Shown: positions 17,637 to 25,828 of the stretch, piece by piece | Layout: each line of letters begins with the position of its first letter | How positions within the stretch are numbered: the stretch's first letter is position 1 | DNA from: Halomonas sp. QHL1 | Lineage (GTDB): Bacteria > Pseudomonadota > Gammaproteobacteria > Pseudomonadales > Halomonadaceae | Assembly: GCF_001882345.1 (NCBI RefSeq) | Contig: NZ_MINL01000001.1 | Span: 2,972,419-3,036,418, forward strand | DNA: 64,000 bases | Direction: 5' to 3' | Position numbers and translations under genes: made by a program | The notes under the pieces: generated by a model | Database searches by the model: none | What the model saw: the letters and a program-made list of their open reading frames with translations, nothing else | What the model was told of the DNA's origin: nothing

Positions 17637-18695
17637 TTATTGGACCGACCGGCCTACTAGTGCTTCTCCTAAATGGTGTCCGGATAGCCAGGCATCCTCA
17701 ATACGACCGTCACGGAAGCTGTCGCCGCATAGGGCCAAGCCGTTGGCACTGTATAAGTAATCATATTCGCAAGGGGTTGAGGGCTGCGCATAGCGCCAGC
17801 GATGAGCGCCCGTTTCAATCAGCCGGGGGAGCGTGGCGGAAGATGGAAAAATACTTTTCAGGGCGGTGAGTAGTTGTTCTGCCACCCACTCGGCAGGCTG
17901 CTCTAAATGGGCTTCGCTCCACTCGAGCTGTGCCAAAAGGCTAACGCTTTCCGGCTGTGTGTCGCGACCTGGTTTGGTTTGATTGCGGGATACTATGTTA
18001 AGGGCTGGATGCGCGAGGCGCGCCATCTGCCAATCCGGGTCAACACCGGATACGGCAGGAAACGGCCCGTCAAAAATTGCCCATCCTGCCCAACAGGCCC
18101 ACTGTTCTCAGGTTAAACACGCCGCTGCCAGAGTGTCGTCCCATGGTTCGATCAGCGCATGGGCCTGGGGAGGCGGCGCGCTAATAACCACATGGTCGTA
18201 GGGCCCGTGGCGAGCCCCGCCAGCATCTACTAAAAGCCAGCCGTTGGGCGCGGGGGTGAGCTTGGCGATGGGCGTATCGGTATGCAGCTCGGCATTGGGC
18301 TGGGCCGTTAGCGAATCGGCCATATAGCGCGTCAAGGCACTCATTCTGGGCGCACCGGTGTAGCGCTTTTGGCCATCATTGTGCGCCTGCCAGCCGCTTG
18401 AACTAGCCTGATAGGTACGGGTCGGCCAAGTGGCTATGCAGCCAGCGGCGAGCCACTCATCGACGGCGCGTTGAAAATCTGCGTCGCGCACGCTAAACGC
18501 CTGGGCGCCTAAATCAAGCGTCGCGCTGGGTCTGCGTTTACTCGACATGCGCCCACCGGGGCCGCGGGCTTTATCAAATAGGGTGACGCTGGCGCCGCTG
18601 CTGGCCAGTACCTGCCCACAGGCAAGTCCTGCGATGCCTGCGCCTATAATAGCGACTGAGTGATGGGTAGTAAGCGGCGGTAGCGGTTTGGCCAT
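17637..18695 (-). pseudogene. renalase-like NAD(P)/FAD-dependent oxidoreductase interrupted by an in-frame TGA
   Basis: The frame from ATG 18695 to the stop at 17637 encodes 352 positions of one renalase-like flavoprotein, broken only by TGA at 18110-18108 (codon 196). The N-terminal part has the FAD motif IIGAGIAGLACG and GPGGRMSSKRR. After the TGA the same frame continues with CWAGWAIFDGPFP, SRNQTKPGR, a YDYLYS stretch and the C-terminal FAD motif LCGDSFRDGRIEDAWLSG. No frameshift is needed. It is therefore a single nonsense mutation, a sequencing error, or readthrough. An ATG at 18026 could also give a C-terminal fragment. A TTG at 18707 is an alternative start. The gene belongs at the head of the photolyase cluster. 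Confidence 0.85.
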
Positions 18696-18754
18696 GAGCA
18701 CTCGCAACTTGTAAAAGAGGTCGAATTAATCGTTGTGGAAGCGCATGGTAGCAG

Positions 18755-18775
18755 TTGTGTATAAATATCGTACAA
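18755..18775. promoter_or_regulatory. candidate operator in the flavoprotein / epimerase divergent region
   Basis: TTGT-N13-ACAA with an AT-rich centre lies in the 147-bp divergent gap. It shares its half-sites with the elements upstream of merR. No clear -35/-10 pair could be fixed around it. Confidence 0.3.
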
Positions 18776-18842
18776 TTTAGTTGTCGATTAATGTATCTCG
18801 CAAAACTGACACCTAACAATGCCACTCAATAGGAGTAATTCC

Positions 18843-19745
18843 ATGCGCGTACTAGTGACCGGAGGCAGTGGCTTTGTCGGCCAGCGTCTATGCCGACAGT
18901 TAGTCGAACAAGGCCACGAGGTGCAGGTGGTTTCCCGCTCACCCCACCAAGTGCGAGATCAATTGCCGAACAGTTGCGATATTCGCGATAGTGCCCAGGC
19001 GTTTATTGAGTCACCGCCGGACGCCTTGGTTAACCTGGCCGGTGAGCCGATTGCCGCCAAGCGCTGGAGCGAGGAGCAGAAAGCCAAGCTGATTAATTCC
19101 CGTGTGGCGGCAACCCAGCAACTGGTGGCGCTCTGCGCACAGCTGAAGGCCAACGGCCAGCCGCTGCCAAAGGTGATGGTGTCGGGTTCAGCGATGGGCT
19201 ACTACGGCGATCAGGGCAAGCGCGTGGTAACCGAGGAAACAATGCCCAACGATGAGTTTGCCCATCGGCTGTGCAAACAGTGGGAGGCAGCCGCCCGACC
19301 CATTGAGGCCATGGGCGTGCGGTTGGCGATTGTGCGAACGGGGCTGGTGTTAGAGGCGGGCGGCGGTAGTCTTCAGAAAATGCTGCCGCCGTTTAAGATG
19401 GGGTTAGGTGGCCGTTTTGGTAGCGGTGAGCAGTTTATGCCGTGGATTCACCGCGACGATTTAGTCGCGGCGATCCTGTTTCTCATTGATCAAGAGGGCT
19501 TGAGCGGCGCCTTCAATGGCAGCGCCCCGCACCCGGTGACCAATGCCACCTTTACTAAAACCCTGGCTAGTCACCTCAATCGCCCGGCCATTTTCCCAGT
19601 ACCCGCCTTTGTATTGAAGGCGGGCTTTGGAGAAATGTCGCGGCTACTGCTCACCGGGGCGGATATGCGCCCCGCGCGCCTTGAGGCGGCTGGATTTACT
19701 TTTCAGTATCCAACCTTGGACAAGGCGCTTGAGGCGATCCTTTAG
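18843..19745 (+). CDS. TIGR01777 family NAD(P)-binding epimerase
   Basis: A 300-residue extended-SDR protein of the TIGR01777/YfcH family. The Rossmann motif GGSGFVG is at residues 7-13. NLAGEPIA(A)KRW and SGSAMGYYGDQG are typical signatures, and a C-terminal DUF1731-like region follows (from about 245). The substrate is unknown. The start at 18843 has AGGAG eight bases upstream; an ATG at 18819 in frame lacks one and would add eight non-conserved residues. In pseudomonads this gene also borders the photolyase/MerR cluster, so a functional link is possible. Confidence 0.9.
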   Translation: MRVLVTGGSGFVGQRLCRQLVEQGHEVQVVSRSPHQVRDQLPNSCDIRDSAQAFIESPPDALVNLAGEPIAAKRWSEEQKAKLINSRVAATQQLVALCAQLKANGQPLPKVMVSGSAMGYYGDQGKRVVTEETMPNDEFAHRLCKQWEAAARPIEAMGVRLAIVRTGLVLEAGGGSLQKMLPPFKMGLGGRFGSGEQFMPWIHRDDLVAAILFLIDQEGLSGAFNGSAPHPVTNATFTKTLASHLNRPAIFPVPAFVLKAGFGEMSRLLLTGADMRPARLEAAGFTFQYPTLDKALEAIL

Positions 19746-19783
19746 CGATTGGCGACCCCAGTTAGCTGCGGCGTTAGGGTGCC

Positions 19784-19846
19784 GCGGGGGCGCTGTAAAC
19801 CCGTCCGTGGGCGCTACTTCCGCCATCCATGGCGAAAGACCCCCGC
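19784..19846. repeat. palindromic multi-branch element, possible dispersed repeat
   Basis: The outer pair GCGGGGG (19784-19790) / CCCCCGC (19840-19846) encloses two smaller hairpins. One is centred on CCC-6-GGG (19800-19811). The other is CGCC-ATCCAT-GGCG (19821-19834), extended by CTT/AAG. It occupies the gap between the convergent epimerase and rapA genes. The architecture resembles REP/BIME-type intergenic elements; no second copy was noticed in this window. Confidence 0.5.
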
Positions 19847-19898
19847 TTTACCCTATCGCCGCCGCTGTGCCGTTTGCATTGTGCGTTTACTTTAACGA

Positions 19899-22844
19899 CT
19901 AGCGGTCGGCATCAACGGTGATAATCACCCGCACTGAGTCCAGCCGCAGGCGGGTGTTTTCAATGGCTTCGCTGAGTGCCTTGCGCTCATCTTTTAGCGC
20001 GTCGATTTCCGCACTGCGCACCGCCGGGTTGTGCTCGGCAAGTGCCGTTAAGCGGGCAATTTCGGCGTCCAGCTGGGCGCGCATGCGCGCTTCGGCGTTC
20101 TCGACGATGCTGGGCAGCTGGCGCTCGGCTTCGCCTTCACCCTGTGTTAGCAGTTCACGCAGTTGGTCGTGACGGCTCTTGATCAAATCCCGTGCCAGCG
20201 ACTTGTTAACCTTCTGTAGGTTTTTACCTAACCCGGTGAAGGAGATTTTGCTGGTCAGATTGGCGCCTGATTCATCCAGCAGCAAGCGCACCGCAGTGGG
20301 CGGCAGGAAGCGGTTAAGGTGCAGTTTCTTGGGCGCCGGGCAGTGGGTGCGGAACACCAGCTCGGCCATCAATCGGCCGCTGGGAATGGCGTCGTGGCGC
20401 AGCAGGGCGAGCGCCGAGTTGCCCATGGTGCCATCCAGCACGCGGCCCATCATTTCCCGCAGTAGTGGGTGCTCCCAGGAGAGCCGCTGCACATCGTCAC
20501 GGGCCAACGCCTGGGCGCGGCTGTAGGTGGCGGTAAAGCCCTCTTCACCTTTAACCAGGCCCGGCAGACCATCCAGCATATGTTGGCTGGGCTGCAGGTG
20601 CATCAGGCCTTTGCCGATCTCCTGGCTCTCCACGCCGAAAATATCCAGCGCCCGCTCAAGGTAGCGCGGTAGGGCTGCGTCATCATCAAGCTCGCGTACG
20701 CCGTCGATGACCTGCTGAGCGCGGGCGGGGCGGCAGGCGTTGAGCTCTAGCAGCCGGTTACGGCCCGCATCGTGCTCCGCCAGCTTGGCGCTAAACATCG
20801 TACGGGTTTCGGCGATGATCTCGTCAAGTGCCTCATCATCCAGCAGGGCATCAGCCAGGGCGTCGCCAAAGGCATCAAACAGCTCGTTGCCGACCCCATG
20901 GGGGGCACTGAACGCATCCATACCTTCGTGGTACCAGCGCAGCAGGCGCTCGCCGGGGCTGCCTTCGAAGGTGGGAATATGCAGCTCAATGGCGTGGAGT
21001 TGACCGATGCGATCCAGGCGGCCGATGCGCTGCTCCAACTGATCCGGGTGCTGGGGCATATCGAACATGACCAGGTGGCGGCAGAACTGGAAGTTGCGCC
21101 CCTCTGAGCCAATTTCCGAGCACACCAGCACCTGAACGCCCTCATCCTCATCGGCAAACGCCGCCGCCGCGCGGTCACGCTCTATCAGGGAGAGGTCTTC
21201 GTGGAACACCGGCGCGTGGTAGCCGCCCAGCACCCGTAGCCCTTCAGCAAGGCCTTCGGCGGTTTCCCGGTGGTGGGCAATGACCAGGACTTTTTCGTTG
21301 GCGAAGCCGCTCTCGCTGTCGTCGCTAAGCTTTTCCAGCAGCCAGTTAACCCGCGGGTCGATGTGCCACCAGTCTTCGCTATTGAGCGGGTCATTGCTGA
21401 GTTCGCGGTAGGCCGCGTCGGGGTAGATCAGCACATCAGGGTGATCCATGCCGGTCTCGATCAGCAGCTCGTCAAGATAATCATCGTCGCGCTCTAGACG
21501 GCGCACCATCCGGCGGTAGGCCGAAGGCAGCGCCAACGGCGCTAAATTGAGACGCCGCTCTGGGAAGCCGCCTACGTGGCGGCGACTGTTGCGGAACATT
21601 ACTCGACCGGTGCCGTGGCGATCTAGCAGCGCTTCACTTAACTGGGCGCGAGCGGCGTCCTGCTGCGCTTTGCTGGCCTCCGGGTTGCACAGGATAGCCA
21701 GCAGCGCCTGGCTGTCGCGGTCATCGGCTACCGCAGAGACGTGGGCACGGGCGCTAGGGTCGTCAGGTAGCGCCTCCAGAGCATCAATGGCGCGGGCCAC
21801 TTCGGTGTAGTGGCTCTCTTCGGCCTTGAAGCGCTCAAGATCGTGGTAGCGCTCGCTGTCCAGCAACCGCAGGCGGGCAAAGTGGCTCTTGATGCCCATC
21901 TGTTCGGGGGTCGCAGTGAGCAGCAGCAGGCCGGGAATCACCGCCGAAAGCTGTTCAACGCACCGATAGCCGGGGCCGCTGCCTTCTTCACTCCAGTCGA
22001 GGTGGTGCGCTTCGTCAACAATCAGCAGGTCGAACTGACTGGCCAGCGCCTGCTCCTGACGCTGGGGGTTGGCAAATAGCCAACCCTGGCTCGCTAACAC
22101 CAGCTGCGCGCTCTCAAAAGGGTTGTAGCTGCCGTGAGCCTGGCTTTGGGTTTCATCTAACAGCGTGACGTTAAGCGAGAAGCGTCGCAGCAGCTCGACC
22201 AGCCACTGATGCGTGAGGCTATCGGGCACCAGAATCAGCGCGCGCTCAACGCGGCCGTTGAGCAGCAGGCGGTGCAGAATCAGGCCAGCCTCGATGGTTT
22301 TACCCAGGCCCACTTCGTCCGCCAGCAGTACGCGGGGCGCATGGCGGTTGGCGACTTCGTTGGCAATGTAGAGCTGGTGAGGAATCAGGTCGATGCGCGG
22401 CCCGGAAAAGCCCAGCGCGCTGTGCTGCTCGATACGCTGATAGTGGTGCAGGGTGCGAAAGCGCAAATCAAACCAGTCGTTGCGGTCGACTTGGCCGGTC
22501 AGCAGACGGTCGCGGGCCTGATCGAACTGCATGGTATCGGCGAGTTTGGCCTCGGGAAGCTCGCGAAGATTGCCTTCCTTGTCTTCACCGATATAGGTGA
22601 GCAGGCCGTTGGACTCTTTGCTGTCATCGACAACGATCTGCCAGCCATCGGCGGAGAGTACGCGGTCGCCGCTGCCGAACATAACGCGGGTGAGCGGGGC
22701 CTGGCGGGTGTTGTAGGTACGGGTTTCCTGACTGGCACTGAACAAAATGGTAACGCTACGGGCGTCGCAGTTAAGCACGGTGCCGAGCCCAAGCTCAGCT
22801 TCACCGTCGCTAATCCAGCGTTGGCCGGGAGAAAAATCGCTCAT
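19899..22844 (-). CDS. rapA: RNA polymerase-associated Swi2/Snf2 ATPase RapA
   Basis: A 981-residue translocase that recycles RNA polymerase stalled after transcription (E. coli RapA 968). An N-terminal Tudor-like region (1-110) precedes helicase lobe 1 with Walker A DEVGLGKT (176-183) and DEAH (277-280). Lobe 2 includes VLVCSEIGSEGRNFQF and QRIGRLDRIGQ. The start is supported by GAGGCATC upstream of ATG. It lies 113 bases downstream of the thioredoxin-fusion gene on the same strand, with a strong stem-loop in between. Confidence 0.97.
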   Translation of the reverse strand: MSDFSPGQRWISDGEAELGLGTVLNCDARSVTILFSASQETRTYNTRQAPLTRVMFGSGDRVLSADGWQIVVDDSKESNGLLTYIGEDKEGNLRELPEAKLADTMQFDQARDRLLTGQVDRNDWFDLRFRTLHHYQRIEQHSALGFSGPRIDLIPHQLYIANEVANRHAPRVLLADEVGLGKTIEAGLILHRLLLNGRVERALILVPDSLTHQWLVELLRRFSLNVTLLDETQSQAHGSYNPFESAQLVLASQGWLFANPQRQEQALASQFDLLIVDEAHHLDWSEEGSGPGYRCVEQLSAVIPGLLLLTATPEQMGIKSHFARLRLLDSERYHDLERFKAEESHYTEVARAIDALEALPDDPSARAHVSAVADDRDSQALLAILCNPEASKAQQDAARAQLSEALLDRHGTGRVMFRNSRRHVGGFPERRLNLAPLALPSAYRRMVRRLERDDDYLDELLIETGMDHPDVLIYPDAAYRELSNDPLNSEDWWHIDPRVNWLLEKLSDDSESGFANEKVLVIAHHRETAEGLAEGLRVLGGYHAPVFHEDLSLIERDRAAAAFADEDEGVQVLVCSEIGSEGRNFQFCRHLVMFDMPQHPDQLEQRIGRLDRIGQLHAIELHIPTFEGSPGERLLRWYHEGMDAFSAPHGVGNELFDAFGDALADALLDDEALDEIIAETRTMFSAKLAEHDAGRNRLLELNACRPARAQQVIDGVRELDDDAALPRYLERALDIFGVESQEIGKGLMHLQPSQHMLDGLPGLVKGEEGFTATYSRAQALARDDVQRLSWEHPLLREMMGRVLDGTMGNSALALLRHDAIPSGRLMAELVFRTHCPAPKKLHLNRFLPPTAVRLLLDESGANLTSKISFTGLGKNLQKVNKSLARDLIKSRHDQLRELLTQGEGEAERQLPSIVENAEARMRAQLDAEIARLTALAEHNPAVRSAEIDALKDERKALSEAIENTRLRLDSVRVIITVDADR

Positions 22845-22877
22845 GATGCCTCGGAGGAGTCTGCTAAACGGGTCGTC

Positions 22878-22904
22878 TGCCGCCGGAGGGGAGCACCGGC
22901 GGCA
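22878..22904. other. stem-loop in the rapA leader
   Basis: TGCCGCCGG (22878-22886) pairs perfectly with CCGGCGGCA (22896-22904) across a 9-base loop. No T run follows on the minus strand, so it is not a classic terminator. It could stabilise the upstream mRNA end or affect rapA translation. Confidence 0.45.
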
Positions 22905-22957
22905 ACAGGGCGGGGGATTCTAACGCAAAGCAGCGGGGGGATTAAGGTGTATCGGCA

Positions 22958-23761
22958 TCAATCTTTTAACCAGCGGTCCAGATGGGCGCGGGTAAGCTCG
23001 CCAACGTGGACATCCAGGGTGTTGCCCTGGCCGTCAAACAGCACGGTGGTGGGCAATCCCGGCGCTTGAAAAAGCGCCATCAGCTGCTGGCTGGGGTCAC
23101 GCAGGGCGTAGCGAAACTCAAGCTGCTGCTCATCCAAGTAGCGCACCATGGGAAGTAAGTCTTCCCCCTGGTTGGCGACCACCACGCTCACGCCATCGCG
23201 CTGGGCAGCCTCCTCAAGCAGCGGCATTTCACGTAGGCAGGGCGGGCACCAGGTGGCCCATAAATTGACGATAATCAGGTCAGCATCTTCGGTTAGCGAC
23301 GGCAGATGCACTTCAATGCCTTCCACATCTTCAAGGGTGACCTCCGGTAAGGCGTCAACCGCAAAGTCATTGCCCAGGGGCGCCAGGGTGACCAGCACCA
23401 GCCACAGGCTGGAGGCGGCGACTAGCATTGCCATTGCACCGCCCATCGCCAATAACCGCGCCCGCAGTGTCCAGGCCGACCATACCAAGCCTGCGGCCAT
23501 TCCCCATAGGCCGTGGTAGCCGGGCTGCCAAACCTTGAGCGCTTCAAGCGGGGCGGCGCTATAGCTCTCCATGTTGAGTAGAATATGCCCCACCCGAGCG
23601 CCAACTAACCAAACAATAATAAGCCCGGTAAACCAGCGCTGTTGAGTCGGGCGTGGCAGCCCTAATAAAAAGCGCGCGCAGAGCAGTAGCAGCAGCGCGC
23701 AGCCAACGGCGTAAAGGCGTGGTAGCGAAATCAGTAGCGGGCCGAGAGCAATGGCGTTCAT
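22958..23761 (-). CDS. Lgt-like membrane domain fused to a TlpA-type thioredoxin
   Basis: A 267-residue protein with about four membrane segments in residues 5-128 and a periplasmic thioredoxin fold from about 135. The redox motif WCPPC is at 171-175, and the cis-Pro loop GLPTT follows. Residues 52-90 (GARVGHILLNMESY, PLEALKVWQPGYHG) resemble the prolipoprotein diacylglyceryl transferase Lgt around its GRxG...HGG region, though HGG reads HGL. A TlpA-like disulfide reductase for extracytoplasmic thiols is likely; Lgt activity is doubtful. The ATG at 23761 has only a weak ribosome-binding site and directly follows a 13-bp tandem repeat array. Confidence 0.82.
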   Translation of the reverse strand: MNAIALGPLLISLPRLYAVGCALLLLLCARFLLGLPRPTQQRWFTGLIIVWLVGARVGHILLNMESYSAAPLEALKVWQPGYHGLWGMAAGLVWSAWTLRARLLAMGGAMAMLVAASSLWLVLVTLAPLGNDFAVDALPEVTLEDVEGIEVHLPSLTEDADLIIVNLWATWCPPCLREMPLLEEAAQRDGVSVVVANQGEDLLPMVRYLDEQQLEFRYALRDPSQQLMALFQAPGLPTTVLFDGQGNTLDVHVGELTRAHLDRWLKD

Positions 23762-23763
23762 GG

Positions 23764-23841
23764 GTTTCCAGTTCAGGTTTTTAATTCAAATTTTTAACTT
23801 AGGTTCTCAACTACGGTTTTTAATTCAGGTTTTCCGTTAAG
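23764..23841. repeat. six tandem copies of a 13-bp repeat
   Basis: Six contiguous 13-bp units with plus-strand consensus GTTTTTAATTCAG fill 23764-23841 without gaps. The units vary at several positions; units 2 and 5 differ by one base. On the minus strand the array forms the region immediately before the thioredoxin-fusion start codon, with only two bases between. Confidence 0.85.
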
Positions 23842-23902
23842 CATACTGTGAAGCGGGTACACTGGAGACCATATCATGCGAGCTGAAAATTACGGAGACG
23901 TT

Positions 23903-24139
23903 ATGCCCCCACCCGCTTTCGATAAGCTGCGCGCGCTAGCGATCGGCTCCCAAGCGATTGGCTTAATGCTGATTATTACCCTGGAGACCGTCATGGGAAA
24001 CGCAGCACGCCCCTGGCAGGGCGTGGTGTTGGCCGCCATGCTGGTCACCGCGTTAACGATTGCGCTGGTACGTCTCTATCGACGCAATCTAGCCCGCAAG
24101 CGCTGGGCCGAACGCCTTGATGACAATGACAATGGCTAA
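23903..24139 (+). CDS. small two-helix membrane protein
   Basis: A 78-residue hypothetical protein with two hydrophobic segments (about residues 12-30 and 37-55) and a basic, then acidic C-terminus (RLYRRNLARKRW, DDNDNG). The start at 23903 is chosen because ACGGAG precedes it; an in-frame ATG at 23876 lacks such a site. It overlaps the start of the phospholipase D gene, so the two are probably co-translated. I do not recognise a family. The divergent thioredoxin-fusion gene starts 141 bases away. Confidence 0.65.
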   Translation: MPPPAFDKLRALAIGSQAIGLMLIITLETVMGNAARPWQGVVLAAMLVTALTIALVRLYRRNLARKRWAERLDDNDNG

Positions 24140-25685
24140 CCCTTGTCGTTGGGCGCAATGGCTGAGCTTAGTGGTACTGTGCAGCCTATTGGCGGGATGC
24201 ACCCACGCGGTGACGCGTGAACACCACACTACGCTAGCCTTAGATGATGCACGCACTACCTGGCTGGGTGAGCAGGCCTATCAGGCGTTAGCGGAACAGC
24301 CAGACCCCGATGGAGACCCCGATGGTTTTGCGCTGCTAGCCAATGGGCAGGAAGCATTCGCTGCTCGGGTGGGATTGATTCGCCAAGCCCAGCGTGAGTT
24401 GAATATTCAAACCTACTTACTAGGCGAAGGCCAGACCACACGGCTAATTCTTTCGCAGCTGATGGATGCCGCTGAGGAGGGCGTCCGGGTGCGCCTGCTG
24501 GTCGATGATATCGGCGCTATTGGTCAAGGTGATCGCTTAGCCGCACTGGCGAGCCACCCGAATATCCACGTGCGGGTTTATAATCCGCTCCCGGTGGGGC
24601 GTGGGCATATGTTCACGCGGATCTTGGCCTCTGTGGTCAACCCCGCTCAGCAGCACCGGCGCATGCATAACAAACTGTGGGTAGCTGATAACAGCGTCGC
24701 TATTGTGGGCGGGCGTAACCTGGGCGATGAATATTTCGATGCCAACGACGCCCGCAATTTTGCGGATTTGGACTTCGCGACCATTGGCGATGTCGTGCCG
24801 GCGCTTTCGCGCAGTTTTGATCTGTATTGGAACCACGGCTTGGCGCAGCCAATTGAGCGCTATCATCAAGTCGCCGATAACGCTTGGCAAACGCTCGAAA
24901 CGGAGCTGGAAGATTGGCTGGATGATAATGCCGACTCGGAATACTTTACCCAGTTGCGCCGTCAGCCGCGCAGCGCGCCGCCCTGGGAAACCCTGCATTG
25001 GGGCGAAGGGCTGGCGATGTGGGATGCCCCCGGCAAGCTGGCGTCTGGTACGCCTGAGTGGCGAGATACCCTGCTAGGTGAGTTAACCGATGCCACCGAG
25101 CTTAACCAGCGGCTAGTGATTATTTCTGCTTACTTTGTACCCACCGAGCAAGGCGTGCAAAACCTAACGGACCTTGCCGACCAGGGTATCGCTGTCGAGA
25201 TTATTACCAACTCACTGGAGTCGACAGACGCTGCCGTAGTGCACGGCGCCTACGCGCCCTGGCGTGGAACGCTGCTAGCCCACGGTATCACCCTTTATGA
25301 GCTGCGACCCGAGCAGGAAGCGGGCCCTGATGAAGACATGCGTGTGCCTGGCGCTTCGGCTTCAGCGCTACATATCAAGGCGTTAAGCTTTGACGATCAG
25401 CTGTTCGTGGGTTCGTTTAACGCTGACCCGCGGTCGATCTACTGGAATACCGAAATTGGCGTGCTGGCGCGCAGCGAGTCGCTGATGCAGGCATTTAACG
25501 AACTGGTGGCCGTAGGGCAAGAGCCTGCGCTGAGTTACCGCATCGAACTTACCCCAGAGGGTGAGCTGAACTGGCACCTAGAGCGCGATGGAGAAATGGA
25601 AGTTTTAACCACTGAGCCCGGGAGCTTTTGGCGCCATTTCAACGCCTGGTTAAGCCATACGCTTAAGCTTGATCGCTGGTTATAG
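24120..25685 (+). CDS. phospholipase D / cardiolipin synthase family lipoprotein
   Basis: About 521 residues with a lipoprotein signal peptide ending LLAGC, so it should be lipid-anchored in the envelope. Two HKD motifs are intact: MHNKLWVAD in the first half and LHIKALSFDD in the second, each followed by the Gly-Gly/Gly-Ser strand (IVGGRN, FVGSFN). Members transfer or hydrolyse phosphatidyl groups, including YmdC/ClsC-like cardiolipin synthases. Possible ATG starts are at 24120, 24126 and 24132; the last overlaps the upstream TAA and also gives a good signal peptide, so the true start is uncertain within 12 bases. Confidence 0.88.
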   Translation: MTMTMANPCRWAQWLSLVVLCSLLAGCTHAVTREHHTTLALDDARTTWLGEQAYQALAEQPDPDGDPDGFALLANGQEAFAARVGLIRQAQRELNIQTYLLGEGQTTRLILSQLMDAAEEGVRVRLLVDDIGAIGQGDRLAALASHPNIHVRVYNPLPVGRGHMFTRILASVVNPAQQHRRMHNKLWVADNSVAIVGGRNLGDEYFDANDARNFADLDFATIGDVVPALSRSFDLYWNHGLAQPIERYHQVADNAWQTLETELEDWLDDNADSEYFTQLRRQPRSAPPWETLHWGEGLAMWDAPGKLASGTPEWRDTLLGELTDATELNQRLVIISAYFVPTEQGVQNLTDLADQGIAVEIITNSLESTDAAVVHGAYAPWRGTLLAHGITLYELRPEQEAGPDEDMRVPGASASALHIKALSFDDQLFVGSFNADPRSIYWNTEIGVLARSESLMQAFNELVAVGQEPALSYRIELTPEGELNWHLERDGEMEVLTTEPGSFWRHFNAWLSHTLKLDRWL

Positions 25686-25828
25686 TGCCTTTTTGCAAAC
25701 TAGCGTTAGAAACCGATGCTTGTGTTTTTGCCGTTCCAGTTCCAGATTAATAGCAGCCTTAACGATTGACCGCTAAGGCAACCTAAAAAATTAAACAATC
25801 TCTTAAGATACTGGGAGCGACAAATAAC

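Noticed and set aside
18060..18110. Selenocysteine reading of the in-frame TGA
   Set aside because: The hairpin after TGA is only 5 bp, sits one base after the codon and lacks the loop features of a bacterial SECIS. Renalase-like proteins are not known selenoproteins, and no Sec machinery is visible in the window.
22209..23069. 286-codon open frame antisense to rapA and spanning the next spacer
   Set aside because: The frame has no conserved motif and covers the well-supported rapA start.
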